This document shows positions 1 to 11,058 of a stretch of 64,000 nt of DNA, one piece after another (position 1 is the stretch's first letter; every line of letters begins with the position of its first letter). A model generated the notes under the pieces. It was given only the letters and a program-made list of their open reading frames with translations, made no database searches and had not been told where the DNA came from. The stretch lies in NCBI GenBank assembly GCA_005281725.1, contig SSBO01000005.1, forward strand, positions 620,001 through 684,000, read 5' to 3'. Source of the stretch: Wuchereria bancrofti (taxonomy: Eukaryota > Nematoda > Chromadorea > Rhabditida > Onchocercidae). A program made the translations under genes and the position numbers.

Positions 1-90
1 AATTAATAATGAATAAAAAATTTAACAAAATTAATAATAATAGCAATAATAATAAAGGTAAGATAAAAATAATAATAACAACAATGATAA

Positions 91-97
91 TGACGAA

Positions 98-153
<56 letters not shown>

Positions 154-290
154 TAATAATAATAATAATGATAATAATAATGGTAATGGTAAAAAATAAT
201 AATGACAATGATAATAATAATAATAATGATAATGATAATAATAATGGTAATGATAATAATAATAATCATCATAATAATACATAGAGGAAA
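91..290. repeat. AAT/TAA-rich microsatellite
   Basis: A run of imperfect AAT (TAA) triplets, with GAT and GGT interruptions, fills this stretch. The open frames across it, poly-Ile or poly-Asn/Asp and poly-Tyr on the other strand, are translation artefacts of the repeat. Confidence 0.9.
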
Positions 291-685
291 AAATGAAGAA
301 TTTGCAGGGAGCGTTCATGGATAAACCATTTTTGGGGATGTATAGTTGAACAACTCGCGATAGTACTCTTCGAATGACCTGAATTTTGTCCCACACTCTC
401 CTTCTTTCCTTCCTTTCTCCACCACCATCCTTCCCAATACTCATCCATCTCCCAAACCTCTTCCTGCTCGGGCAACAAGCAGCAGGCTTCTTCCCAAAGG
501 GGAGGGCAGAACTGCTCTCTGCTAGCACACCGAAGAGAGCAGCCCATACTATGACATCACTTCTTGAAATTGAAACCCCTCATTGACTTGATCAAACCAT
601 CACAGCTCCTTCTCAGTTTACCCACACATTCCGCTCCTCAACTCAACAACGCCAAACTAACCGATCACTTCAGGACATGAATTAT
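291..685. other. intergenic DNA before the tRNA
   Basis: Mixed-composition DNA with a CT-rich patch near 395-450. I see no convincing exon and no RNA gene in it. Confidence 0.5.
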
Positions 686-758
686 GGCCCTGTGGCCTAA
701 TGGACAAGGCGTCGCTCTCCTAAAGCGAAGACTGCAGGTTCGAGTCCTGCCAGGGTCG
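686..758 (+). tRNA. tRNA-Arg (anticodon CCT)
   Basis: A 73-nt cloverleaf folds by eye. The acceptor stem GGCCCTG (686-692) pairs with CAGGGTC (751-757), including one G-T pair. The D stem is GCC/GGC, with TGG in the loop. The anticodon stem TCGCT/AGCGA encloses the loop CTCCTAA, which puts CCT at 719-721. The T stem GCAGG/CCTGC encloses TTCGAGT, the internal B box. The discriminator base is G758. There is no intron and CCA is not encoded, as expected for a eukaryotic tRNA. A TTTT run at 773-776 is the likely RNA polymerase III stop. The anticodon reads the AGG arginine codon. Confidence 0.96.
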
Positions 759-772
759 GCTTTGTCCGTCCC

Positions 773-776
773 TTTT
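773..776 (+). terminator. RNA polymerase III terminator of tRNA-Arg
   Basis: Four T residues lie 14 nt after the discriminator base of the tRNA, the minimal class III terminator. Confidence 0.6.
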
Positions 777-1002
777 GAAAAGTACACTAAATATTGCATC
801 GCTCCTTCTTATTGCCTTATGCCTTCTCTCCTCTCCCAGAGAGAGGGAGTCTCAGGAGAGCAGTTGGCGGCGGGTCAGACGAGCTTCACCCTTACACCAC
901 GCAGCCGTGAAGCAGAGACAGATGTCAGATGGCGCTGTTGTCGTCAAGTCGTCAACTTCGGTCTCGGTGTTCACTTTTTCGAGGCGCAGCAGCACTTCCT
1001 CC

Positions 1003-1021
1003 ATTTCATTTCATTTCATTT
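1003..1021. repeat. CATTT pentanucleotide microsatellite
   Basis: About four head-to-tail copies of CATTT, in intergenic DNA. Confidence 0.8.
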
Positions 1022-3030
1022 ATCCTGACAGTATTCTCACCATAGCACTCTACACCCTTTCATTATCAATGACGTCATTTTTATAGTAAGTGGCGGAACG
1101 AGTTCCAACTACTATTTGCTGCCGTCACTGTTGAGGAATGCAAAACCATTGAAGAGTGTCCATTCGCCGCTCGCACACAACGAAAGCAAAAAAAGCTGAG
1201 AAGAAAGGAAGCCATAAGGTTGTCCTTAGTGAAGAAGAATTATTTATGCAGCAGAAGGAGTGAAATCTTAGCACAAATCATCAAATGTTAACTGTCAGTT
1301 GTCAAGTCGTACAAGTGACCATTGGTCACTCGCCGAATTGTGATTGCTGTGAAGAATTAAGTGTCGTCTTGTAAACTCGTTTTGCAGAGTAAGATGTCCA
1401 CGAAAGCTGATGTGAGACTGAACTCATGAAGTTATTTACTGTTAAGTTGGTCAGCCAAGGTCAGATGTGATTTGACCATGAAGCATGGACAATGGCTCTT
1501 CTCTGTAAAAAGAGAGGGAAAGAGAGCAGAATCTTATTCTTCTGCGTTTAATTTGCAAATCCGAGATAAACAAGCTGCAGTTAGGAGAGAAAAATCAGCG
1601 GCATAACAGGGATGCGTGTCAGGTCGATGCTGAAAATGAAGAGGAGGTAAGGATGGACAAGTGCGAATCTGTACCTTGACCTCTCCCATTTGACCTTTGT
1701 GGTGAACTAAGAATTGTAACAAATGAAATGAAAATGAGAAATATAAGAGTAGCTCTCATCTCTCGGATAGGCGAAATCTTTTCCTAGTATTAATTATATC
1801 ACTGTTTGCACTATTCTAATGGCAAGATGCAAGTAAGTAAGTCAGTTTGTGGAAAATATCAATGAGAAAGGAAATGCAGTGACGCTTATATTCAACATCA
1901 CAGGAGAAGAAAGCAAAGTTTTGTCGAGCAAAATGTCGAGAACCAGTCTTGGGTACGGTCTCGGCGAGACGGAATAAAATAAAAACAATTTGAAATTCCT
2001 TCAGGATGGTAGATATTTGGAAATGAAAAAAAAAATCGAAAACTGTAAATAATCTCAATATGTGTGGTAGTTGTGAAGTTATCCAAATTCTTTTTAAGTT
2101 TCATTATCTTATCAACACTGAAATAGCCCCATTACTACAGGGTAATCGACTGCATAATATTTGTAAACAAAATCAGATTTGTCTCCCATATCAGCGATCA
2201 TCTCACTATTCTGGCAATCTTGTCTAAAAATCGATGTGCTGGAATGATTTCCTGATCCAGGTCGAAGATTATGCCTTCTGCAAAACAAGAGTTGCTAGGG
2301 TTCTAAAGGAATTTAAAAACAGGAAAAGGAAGACATGAAAAGTCAGTGTCACGATGAGCACCTTTTAGGGACAAGGAACCGGATCAGTACTATAAGACAA
2401 ATGAACAAAGAATATTATAAGCAGTACGGAACTGGTATTACTAGTTGTACATTGATAAATTCTGGTATACCAATGTCAATCGACAGGGAATGACATTTAT
2501 CCTGCGAATTTAGCAGTACGAAAGTATTCATTAATTAAGCGCAATTTTTTGGAAGGAATTTGAGGTCTACAAAATCAGGATTAATTTTAGCTTGCTTTGA
2601 AACGTTGCATACTCAAAATCATACTTTTTTTTTACACATATTTTTTTATACCTTCAGCTGCATTTCAAAAGACAGAACTTTCGCTGAACTGACCAAGTAA
2701 CAAATCCTTAAAGTATGGTAAATATGAGATCAGTTTTAACACCAGTTTCTTTTCAAGACACTTTCTGAAGTGATCTGATCTGACCCTAAGTGAGTTGACT
2801 GCTAGCGTCATAAATCATATGATCTATATCTAATTATGTAAATATGCAGAACTTGAGTGGTTCTATTTCTATAAGTGTTCTGGAAATTGGACTAAACTGT
2901 CATCCTGTAAATGAATTCACCGGATGGAGTAAATTCTTAAAATAAGCATTGTCAAATGTGACATTTTGATTGAATTGTAAAATGTATTTTCTCTACTTTG
3001 ATCCAAATAAATGTGCTACTAATTCTAAAA

Positions 3031-3067
3031 TTGAAGTTTAAGTATGTGCTACATACTTAAACTTCAA
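3031..3067. repeat. perfect 17-bp inverted repeat with 3-nt loop
   Basis: The left arm TTGAAGTTTAAGTATGT (3031-3047) is the exact reverse complement of the right arm (3051-3067), and only GCT lies between. The transcript would form an uninterrupted AT-rich hairpin. No coding sequence is nearby, and it does not resemble a histone mRNA 3' stem-loop. Confidence 0.85.
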
Positions 3068-3399
3068 TGAGTGCTCCGAAATGACTAGTGGAAAGCTCAT
3101 TCTTCCTTCCTTATGAGAAAGACAGTACAGAGTAGGAGAGAGCTGGTTGGTCAACCGTGTGACCACTGGAGAGCACAGCTTGTGACCGATCACAACAATA
3201 AGTAGTAAACGTTGTTGTCGAATTGATTATGAAATCGAATTAACGTGACAAAGCTGCTCCTCGGGAATGTAAAATTTATCTAAACTTAAGTGCAACATAT
3301 TTGAGCTTAGCCATGAAAAGTCATTTGTTAACTTGAATGGTCGCAGTGGTTCGAGATCCGATCCAAGTGAGTGAGTGAGTCAACAACCAACGTATTCTC

Positions 3400-3404
<5 letters not shown>

Positions 3405-3430
<26 letters not shown>
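3405..3430. repeat. GCT trinucleotide microsatellite
   Basis: About 8.7 uninterrupted copies of GCT. In one frame it gives a polyalanine tract, but the surrounding open frame shows no other coding signs. Confidence 0.85.
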
Positions 3431-4807
3431 GACTACTCGCATATTTCCTATCACTTCCCGAGATAATTCTCGAATAAATCAAGAAGAAATCTCATTTGCT
3501 GTATACCGCCAAGTAGAAAAGAATGTCCGTCTGAAGAAGTATACTAGGACACATGTCGTACCACTAGGCCAATTATGGATAACTGGACAGACGTCATTGT
3601 AATTGTATAGTTACCAACGCAACGGTCACTAAGTAGACCCGTCGAAAGAACAATGACGCGTGAACGTGATCGGAAACACATCACATCTACACAGGTGCAG
3701 TGGCAGTGGACAGTAGACACGTGGACAGTGTAGGCACTTCTGGGGAGTGTACGGATGGGTGAGTAGTCGAAGGGAGCGCTTCTACGAAACCATCAGCAAA
3801 CCGAGAGGACATATCATTTTGCTCAGTCCGTCCAGTTGTAGTTGTCAACAGTACCTTGAAAGATAGCTAAATAGGATGAACTGAAATAGCAAAGAGCTAT
3901 TCTTAAAATCTGTCATATGCTGTCATTTTAAAAAGATATAACGGTTGCAAAATAGCAACAGTAGTGACATTCGCATACAAATTGTGCAGGAAGAGGAAAA
4001 GATTATAAGAGAAGTGATAAGTGAGGAAGTTATATCGAGTATGAAAATGGTTCTTTTAATTTAAATTTGCAAATGACAAGATGAATGCACATCTGCGCAA
4101 CTAAGATATCCAGTTCTACAGCAATTCTCCACTCCGGTGAAACTATTGAATCCGATGTGCTTCAAAAACAAATTTTGATACTAACATGGTTTACTGAAGT
4201 AAGGTAAAAGTGAAGTGCAATTTTCATGCTAGCGCAGTTAAAGCTGAGAAAAAAAAATTTATTCTGTTGCGTTTCTTCGCCGGATTTTGCGCAAAATTTT
4301 ATTTCATTTAAATTATACAAATGAAGAGGATGCAAATAAAGAGGATAACAGGAGAGATGATAAGTAACAAAACGTGGAGCAAAATAAAAGACAAGAGAAT
4401 GATGAGAATAAATAATATACTATAACTTTAAAACAACAACAATCATATAGTTCATTCACGAGTTTCGAGTATGAAGTAGCTCCGAAAAAAATTATTGCAG
4501 TTGGTAAAATCTTACAACGAGAAGGTCAATCACAGAGAATGAAGAATTCATCCAAAATTAACAAGAAGGAGTTAAAAAATTTATTCACGTTAATAAGTCA
4601 CTCATAGCTGTGGTAAATGAATATCTCATGAGCACATACACCTAATGCAATTACAAGAGATTCCTTCCACGTATTGATCAAAGGCAAGTATTTCTCTTTA
4701 TAGAATGCAATACTAATAATTTTGAAATATCACTCGAATATTAGGTCTCAAAAAAGTAGGTAAAGCATAACATAACACAGAAGTGCCAGCTGATAAGTTG
4801 ATATGAG

Positions 4808-6533
4808 CTAAAGCTGACTAAAATCACGAGGTCCAAGAACACTGCGAGATGGTCCTTTGAGCGTTGATTCATCATCAGTCTTCATAATTGTTAGTGTAGT
4901 AGTTCGTGTATCGATATCAAGATAACCAAGAAGGGAAGCTGTTACATCCTGTTCCACCTGATATTAAACAAAAATATTGATAAATACAGTTAGGAATAAT
5001 TTGGATCAAATCAACAGGTTTTCAACCAAAATTCCATATGCGATGCATCACCAAAGATGCTTTAATTAACAAGGTGCATAGATGAAGTGATTGCATGAAC
5101 AGTAACAGGAGTTAATCATCCTGAAAAAAACTTATACCATTAGAATAATACTGCATACCTTGATTTCATCCAAAGACAATTTGTTTTCATCTGACATCAA
5201 AGTACAAGGAGATGAGGAAACTGTTTCACTGTCTGAAATGTCATCACTTGTAGATTCATTTAAGCTTAAGCAGCTTTGAGTTGGCTCCTCATCAGCCCAT
5301 TCATATAATCTCCGCTTCCATAGACGTACCTATAAGGCGCAAGATATAGGAACACCGAGTTACATTGGAAGTTTCCATAGAGAAAAAGAGCTTCAGTAAA
5401 AATACAAAACAAAATTTAAAAATAACCTGTTTATCCCATGATCTACGTGAGTACTGGATGTATTTGTTAGGAGTTTTTGGCATATCTTTAGTCCGAGCAT
5501 GTCGTGGTACTTTCGCAAGATATTTCGCATATACTGGCTTTCCCTTTGCTTTTTCGATTTCCTTAACAAAAGAAAAATTACTTTTCTGTTTTCAGTATCA
5601 CGTTTTTATATTTAGAGAAGTTTGACATCCCAACAATATAAAAAGTGTAGCAATTGCTAGAAATATGACTACGAAAACGATACCTTTGAACGCCTCAGAA
5701 GAGTAATTTCATTTCTGCACCAACCAAGTTTTGGTTCTGACCAACCCTGCTTAATGTGTAACGTGGAAGCAATACTAGAAATACTTCCAGGCGAACTGTA
5801 ATTATCATACCACTAGAATCTATCATCGTTTGAAACACTAATATTTAGAATCTTTAGAAATGAACAAAAACAAAACTTGATAGCAAATAACGAACCTTTC
5901 TCTACTAGAACGTTTCACACTACTGAGAGGCAAATCCTTAAAGTCAAATTTTGAACTACTAGCTTCATAAACGATCTTTTCCTTGTGCACATCTTTTCTT
6001 CTTTTTTTCTGACATTTCGAAGATGTTAGACCATCGTCATCATCAGTACTCGCCGCGGATAGCGCTTGAACTCCTTGCGTTTTATCTCGCTTAATAGCAC
6101 GACGCTAAAAAGACAGAAATACATTGGAATTTTTCTTGAATGTTTTATCGTCAAAACACAGTCAGCAGTTTTTGAAAATGTCTTTTGCTATGAACAGCTC
6201 TCCAATGAAAAATTGCAGTTTGGTATAATATAAGTTCAGAATTACCGATTTTCCGGAAACTTGAACATCACTTTTTAATGCCTGACTAGCCAACGCTTCT
6301 GTAAGCTCTACATTGCGTTTAAATCTGAAATCATGTAGCAGTGCAAAACATTGTGCCCATGAAAGCAAGACAACAAGGAATGGTAAAGTGGAAATTGCAA
6401 ACAAAGATGGTCTTAGAATGCCTTCTTGAACACAGTAGAAATTTCCTTAATGTTCATCTTTACGTTATTCTTTAATAACTAACCAATAATCAACGAGTAT
6501 GCCTATTGTGACCCAACAGTTATGAGTTGAACG

Positions 6534-6566
<33 letters not shown>

Positions 6567-7388
6567 TCTTTTGTTGCACAATAAACTCAGGAGATGAATC
6601 GAAACGAAGAGAGAAAAGCGTACCATCGGAATGAGATTTTTTCTTAAAACAGTCATTCATTCTTACCTATATTTCGTTTTTCGTTTCTTCTTCGATGTAA
6701 TGGTTTTATTCCATTCCATATCTGACTGTTTAACAGCAGATGACAGACTTGAACATTCCTCATCAGAACTTAAAACGACACAATCATTCTCTATCGATCG
6801 TGTTTTCGGTGCTGTAACCTTTACACTACTCCGTGATTGTGAGCCACTTCTTGATTTTGTTACTTCTTCTTCCATCAGATCAGCCCACGAGGTATTTCGC
6901 ATCTCTTCGTATTCTTGCTGCTCAAAAAGCGCTTTCAACTACAAAAATCAACAAAAGTTTCATTGGCACGAATGCGAGATTTGAAAGGAATATTTCAAAG
7001 AATATTATCTTTGCAGAGAATTTAGCAGCAGAAAGCTTAACATCTGAAGCAACAATATAAACGTTCACCATACTTTCTTTTTCTTAACTTCAATTAAATA
7101 CACTATGACTGAATGTTACCATTGTTTTAATAACAAAGCAGTGATAATTACAAATAAAAGATGGTGTTAAAAAAGATAATGAAAACTCTAACTAACACTT
7201 TTTGATGTTTTGCTAACAACAGTTTCGTTTAACTCGACCTTGACCATCGCTGATTTATCCAGGTCACCGTCTCGGGTTCGTCTTTGAAAGGGCTGAGATT
7301 CGGCTACCTTTGAGCTTGAACCGACATCCATTATATCATCTATGGCCTCATTCATGGATACCTGAGACTCCTCACCTCTCGGATTCAT
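4808..7388 (-). CDS. SLBP: histone RNA hairpin-binding protein (SLBP)
   Basis: Binds the 3' stem-loop of replication-dependent histone mRNAs and drives their processing, export and translation (known for the family; the C. elegans gene is cdl-1). Eight exons join in phase: 7197-7388, 6667-6938, 6246-6324, 5896-6104, 5684-5795, 5427-5561, 5159-5329 and 4808-4957, giving 439 residues. The RNA-binding domain spans about residues 270-345. It shows WCRNEITLLRRSK, KYLAKVPRHARTKDM, the TPNK motif, then YSRRSWDKQ and VRLWKRRLYEW. The N-terminal half is low-complexity with Lys/Arg clusters (KKKRKTK, KKRRKD) that could be nuclear targeting signals. The C-terminal tail is acidic and Ser-rich. The start ATG (7388-7386) lies 20 nt after an acceptor (CCTCAG), which suggests SL trans-splicing. 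The domain call is very secure; the exact N-terminal exon is likely. Confidence 0.95.
6535..6565. repeat. ATT microsatellite in an SLBP intron
   Basis: About ten ATT triplets inside the intron between SLBP exons two and three. Confidence 0.9.
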
Positions 7389-7827
7389 TCTCAACAAACC
7401 TGTTTCTTCTGAGGAATGATGAATAAATCTAATTTGAAAATCACAATGAAGAAAGAAAAAAATGCGACTAAAGGAAACATGATCAATCGATAGAGGTTGC
7501 GCGCCTCTTTTCGCTCTTCAGTTTTCTGGTGACAGCCACCAGTCATGAAAACCGACCTTAGCGCAATAGCAGTAACATCAAAAAAGAAAAGGTCAGGCTA
7601 TGCAGAGATTAGAAGAAAGAAAAAGATGTCACAGCAATATGATAAAGGTGTCTCCGTCGTAATATGGTGCGGTAATGACGCGCGCGCGGCAAACCTGATT
7701 TCAAATTGTGGATTATACATGGATTTCGGAATATAGAGAGAACTCTCAGGATGTGGGAGATGGACTGGTTTGGAGGTCAGGAAAGCTGCTTGCCGGAAGC
7801 TGATCAACTGGAAAGCGTTTATTTGTG

Positions 7828-8740
7828 CTATAAAGGCAGAGGTTTTCTCTCCGGAACCACCTTCCTATCAAAGGGGTAAAGACTGAATCGTAAAATGATT
7901 CACCGGTAAGTTGGTTGTGGAATGCAGAAAGCCAACCGTAAACATTGATCAAGTTAGATAAGCAGATGCATCCTGTATCGATAGAATTTCTCCCTTTAAA
8001 GAAACCACATTTCACAAATTACCGGATGAGTCCCTCGGAGCAGTTGATGAGACCGTGACATCCCAGAGCTTCCGAACTATCATCAGCTAAACAAAGTTCG
8101 ACACCTCGAGCTGTTTCCAAAATAGATGGACTATCGATCTTAATTGCTGCCAAAATTGATCGAACGTGTTTTTCCCAGTCCTGAATTATATATCTTCAAA
8201 AAATTGGCTTGACCTTTCTTCCTTCTCTTTTTTCATTATTCCATCTTGATTTAAAGTCTATTTACTACCTCATAACTTGTCGAAAACAGATTACTTCTCG
8301 ATTGAGTGACTCTGGCAGTTTCCATCTTTGAGGTTTTAACTTGTGGGACATTCTTTTCTTCATTATATGCGATCCACCACAACAACAAATAATTGAATAA
8401 CTCATTGTAGTGCAGCATAGCTTTGTTGCTGCTAGTTTTGTGGAACTGAAATTGTTAAAATATTCAAATGAATGACTGAATAAGCAATGAATGTTACTTT
8501 TGCGTAAGCCGAATGAGTATATGAAACAGATGACTGAAACTTTTACCTTTAAACTTTTTTGTAACGATAATATCCAGCAGAGGTAAAGTGTTTGGTGTCA
8601 TCCGGATTAATTGTTTTACCGGCGGAAAAAGCTTCAGGAAATGTCGGAAATTTTCAGCATTGCTAGTTTTAAGTTGTAAGAAACTTTCAGTATTTTTCAA
8701 GTGCTTTAATGTATTTCTAGCAATCCTAATAACGAAGGGA
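7828..8740 (-). CDS. unrecognised multi-exon gene, 3' part
   Basis: Product not recognised. Three exons chain in phase: 8269-8445 (59 codons; includes LHYNELFNYLLLWWIAYNEE), 8023-8180 (DWEKHVRSILAAIKI, then CLADDSSEALGCHGLINCSE) and 7828-7882, which ends in TAG. Acceptors are CAG, and the first two exons end at GTAGTA and GTAATT. A further likely coding block lies at about 8547-8740 (RIARNTLKHLKNTESFLQLK, then FPPVKQLIRMTPNTLPLLD). Its donor phase does not fit the next exon, so an exon is missing or a boundary is wrong. No start codon was found. The predicted protein is soluble and largely helical. It sits upstream of SLBP on the same strand; about 420 bp separate its stop from the SLBP acceptor, a spacing compatible with a nematode operon. 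Confidence 0.45.
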
Positions 8741-10089
8741 CTGAAGAATTCTTACTTTCCAAGTGGTTAAAGCTTTAGGCAGCTGAATTACAAGCTGATG
8801 AATAATTTGATGAGTAAGGATTGAACTGCTGCAGCTATAATAATTGATCATCGATGCTGCATTTCAGTGATCATTCGTTATAAATCTGAAGAATACAGTC
8901 GGTCCACAAATATCTAAATTCGTATTTAAGAATTGGATTAAATTGATGCGGAAATAGTTGTGTGTTGTTGAATGCTTCATATTGCGACACGTGTTGGAAT
9001 AAATATGTGTTATCAATTCAAATAGTTTGTTGATTATTGTTTATCTTGGATGAAGGAATAAGGTTAGACAAGAAAGAAGTTTGTGGCTTTAACTTGTTGA
9101 TCGAGGCACTTTACAGTATTGGAATGCACTTGGCCGGGAATGCTGACATGGCCACATGCAGTTTTGTGATAGGTAAAGAAATTTGCGAAGGAAGAGGGTT
9201 GGAGTTGAATGCAACTAAAGTAGCCTTTGAGTTTATCCTCTGACGGTTATTCAGAAATCAGTTTTGACGGTTGATTTCTGTTAGCAAAAAAATGTAGAAC
9301 ATTTAATAGATAGTGGTAAAGCAATTTCAAAACGAGCAGAAATGCTATATATTAGCCAATCAAGGTGATATCTGCCTTATAAGTTCAGGCAAACCTGAAA
9401 CTCATCCATAATTCTCTTTGCAACAGGATTTGGGTCTGATAACCATCAGCAAGTTGAGCCAAACAATTGGAAATAATCAGCAAATGATGCTTATTAAATA
9501 TTGGGAGAGGTATGAGGAAAATTAAGTATTAAAAATGGGGAAAACTTGCAGTGCAAAATGTCTCATTAGTTGACAACTGTAATGCGATCGAAATTGCATC
9601 ATAAATGACAACTGGACCAACAATTAATTAAAGCTTAATGAGTGCTGACGAGTCTAATTACATCTGAGGTAAGTATACTCAGCAAATAGATGACCGTAAT
9701 GCTTACAATGAGAGACATTAATTTACTATTTGGACGTTGATTCAAATAATTTACCGCGGTGTTCATCTTACCTTTAGCTAATTGATCACTATTCTTCGAT
9801 CACCTGAACAACTTTCTGTACACAGAGACTTTCCAAGAGTTAATGAAACCTCAAAGCATCAGTTAAACAAACTTATTTCCTATTGGCAATATGTAGGCCC
9901 GAATGCTCGTTTTGCTAACGAATTAATTGAGGAAGAATTTGAAATGAAGCAAACGTTCATTCGGGTTTGGTTTCAGGATGAACTAGTTCTAGTCAGCAGT
10001 GATTCATGATCAGAAATTAGTCTTAGTTTGATAAATTTCGTTAGATCTACTGTTATAACTGTTTCAGCAATGATCTGTACTGCGATGTA

Positions 10090-10240
10090 ATTCATGGAAT
10101 TTATATAAATTACATTGAAGTTACGGAAGCGAACGAAATGAAAAGAAATTAGATGTAATTCAAGAATCGACTTACTAACCACTTATTTAATTTACTAATT
10201 ATTTGGCAAATAATTAGCTAGATTAATTAGGTAGCATAAT
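10090..10240 (+). repeat. diverged direct repeat, copy 1
   Basis: Shares ordered blocks with 10650-10790: AAAAGAAATTAGAT, TTCAA, ATTATTTGG, GATTA and TAGCAT, in the same order and with similar spacing. It looks like an old duplication or two members of a dispersed repeat family. No terminal inverted repeat or coding potential was seen. Confidence 0.6.
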
Positions 10241-10649
10241 TTCCCATTACTTTCACTTTACTTTAGTCCTTACATTTCATCCCTACTTTGAGGAGAGTTC
10301 CTATGAAAACTTGAGGCTTAAGAGAAACTGTGAAGTCTTAAATTTAAACTTTCACCTCTATTTAATTTCCACATTGCAGCGCAGTTATTTTGTAATATTT
10401 CCCGACTTTTATTTAAAATATCAACTAACTCTGCGTGGGTGCATAAAAATGATCGATGGAATAATGTTTAGGGGACGGTGATTTGGAATTGATGCAAATC
10501 ACTTGCACAGGAAAAGTTTCAAGACTGAATAAGTTTGCAAATTAATACACTTAAAAGAGAAATGTAGAGGGTAAAATAAACAAAATTAATAATAAACTGT
10601 AGTCGAGGACAAGGACAACTGTCCAATACCATTCAGTTTATAATCGACG

Positions 10650-10790
10650 CTGACATAAAAGTTATGAAAGCAAACTGAAAAGAAATTAGATATATTTCAA
10701 TGATTGACTGCTTACCGCTTTAAATAAGGTTATTGATTATTTGGTGATTAATTAACTGTGAACAGATTAGATAGCATTTCGAAAAATTAA
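10650..10790 (+). repeat. diverged direct repeat, copy 2
   Basis: Partner of the segment at 10090-10240, about 550 bp downstream in the same orientation. The blocks AAAAGAAATTAGAT, ATTATTTGG and TAGCAT are kept, with many substitutions between them. Confidence 0.6.
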
Positions 10791-11025
10791 TTTAGTGATT
10801 AATTGTGACACTAAGGAATTTCATAGTGACAAGCGTTTCTTTTGAGTTCCTTTAAGATTTAGCAAGGAAAACCTCACATTGTTTAGATTTCCAAATCGTC
10901 CAAAACAGTGCACAAATCGGTAAGATGCATGCATCACTGACAAATTTTAGTGTTTGGTCCACTTTTCAAATTGGTTTAACAAATGCTTAGCGTACCTGTG
11001 CATTCGAAAAAGACAAAAATTAAAT

Positions 11026-11029
<4 letters not shown>

Positions 11030-11058
<29 letters not shown>
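11030..11058. repeat. GA dinucleotide microsatellite
   Basis: About 14 uninterrupted GA units in intergenic DNA. Confidence 0.9.

Larger units (their letters stand above)
1022..4807. other. intergenic DNA, no gene assigned
   Basis: I found no exon chain with consistent splice phases on either strand. The few open frames are short; the one at 3375-3602 depends on a GCT repeat. The stretch holds the hairpin at 3031-3067 and the GCT microsatellite at 3405-3430. Its right end should include the 3' untranslated region of the SLBP gene, because minus-strand AATAAA candidates occur there (plus-strand TTTATT near 4579). Confidence 0.5.

Noticed and set aside
3..528. Open frames rich in Ile, Tyr, Asn or Leu at the window start
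   Set aside because: They are translations of the AAT microsatellite and its flanks, with no coding features.
3375..3602. 75-codon frame with a polyalanine tract
   Set aside because: The tract is the GCT microsatellite; there are no splice partners and no domain.
9782..10009. Frame containing FIRVWFQDE, reminiscent of the homeodomain recognition helix (WFQN)
   Set aside because: The rest of the homeodomain is absent, the residues after WFQ do not match, and the frame has no ATG start or exon structure.
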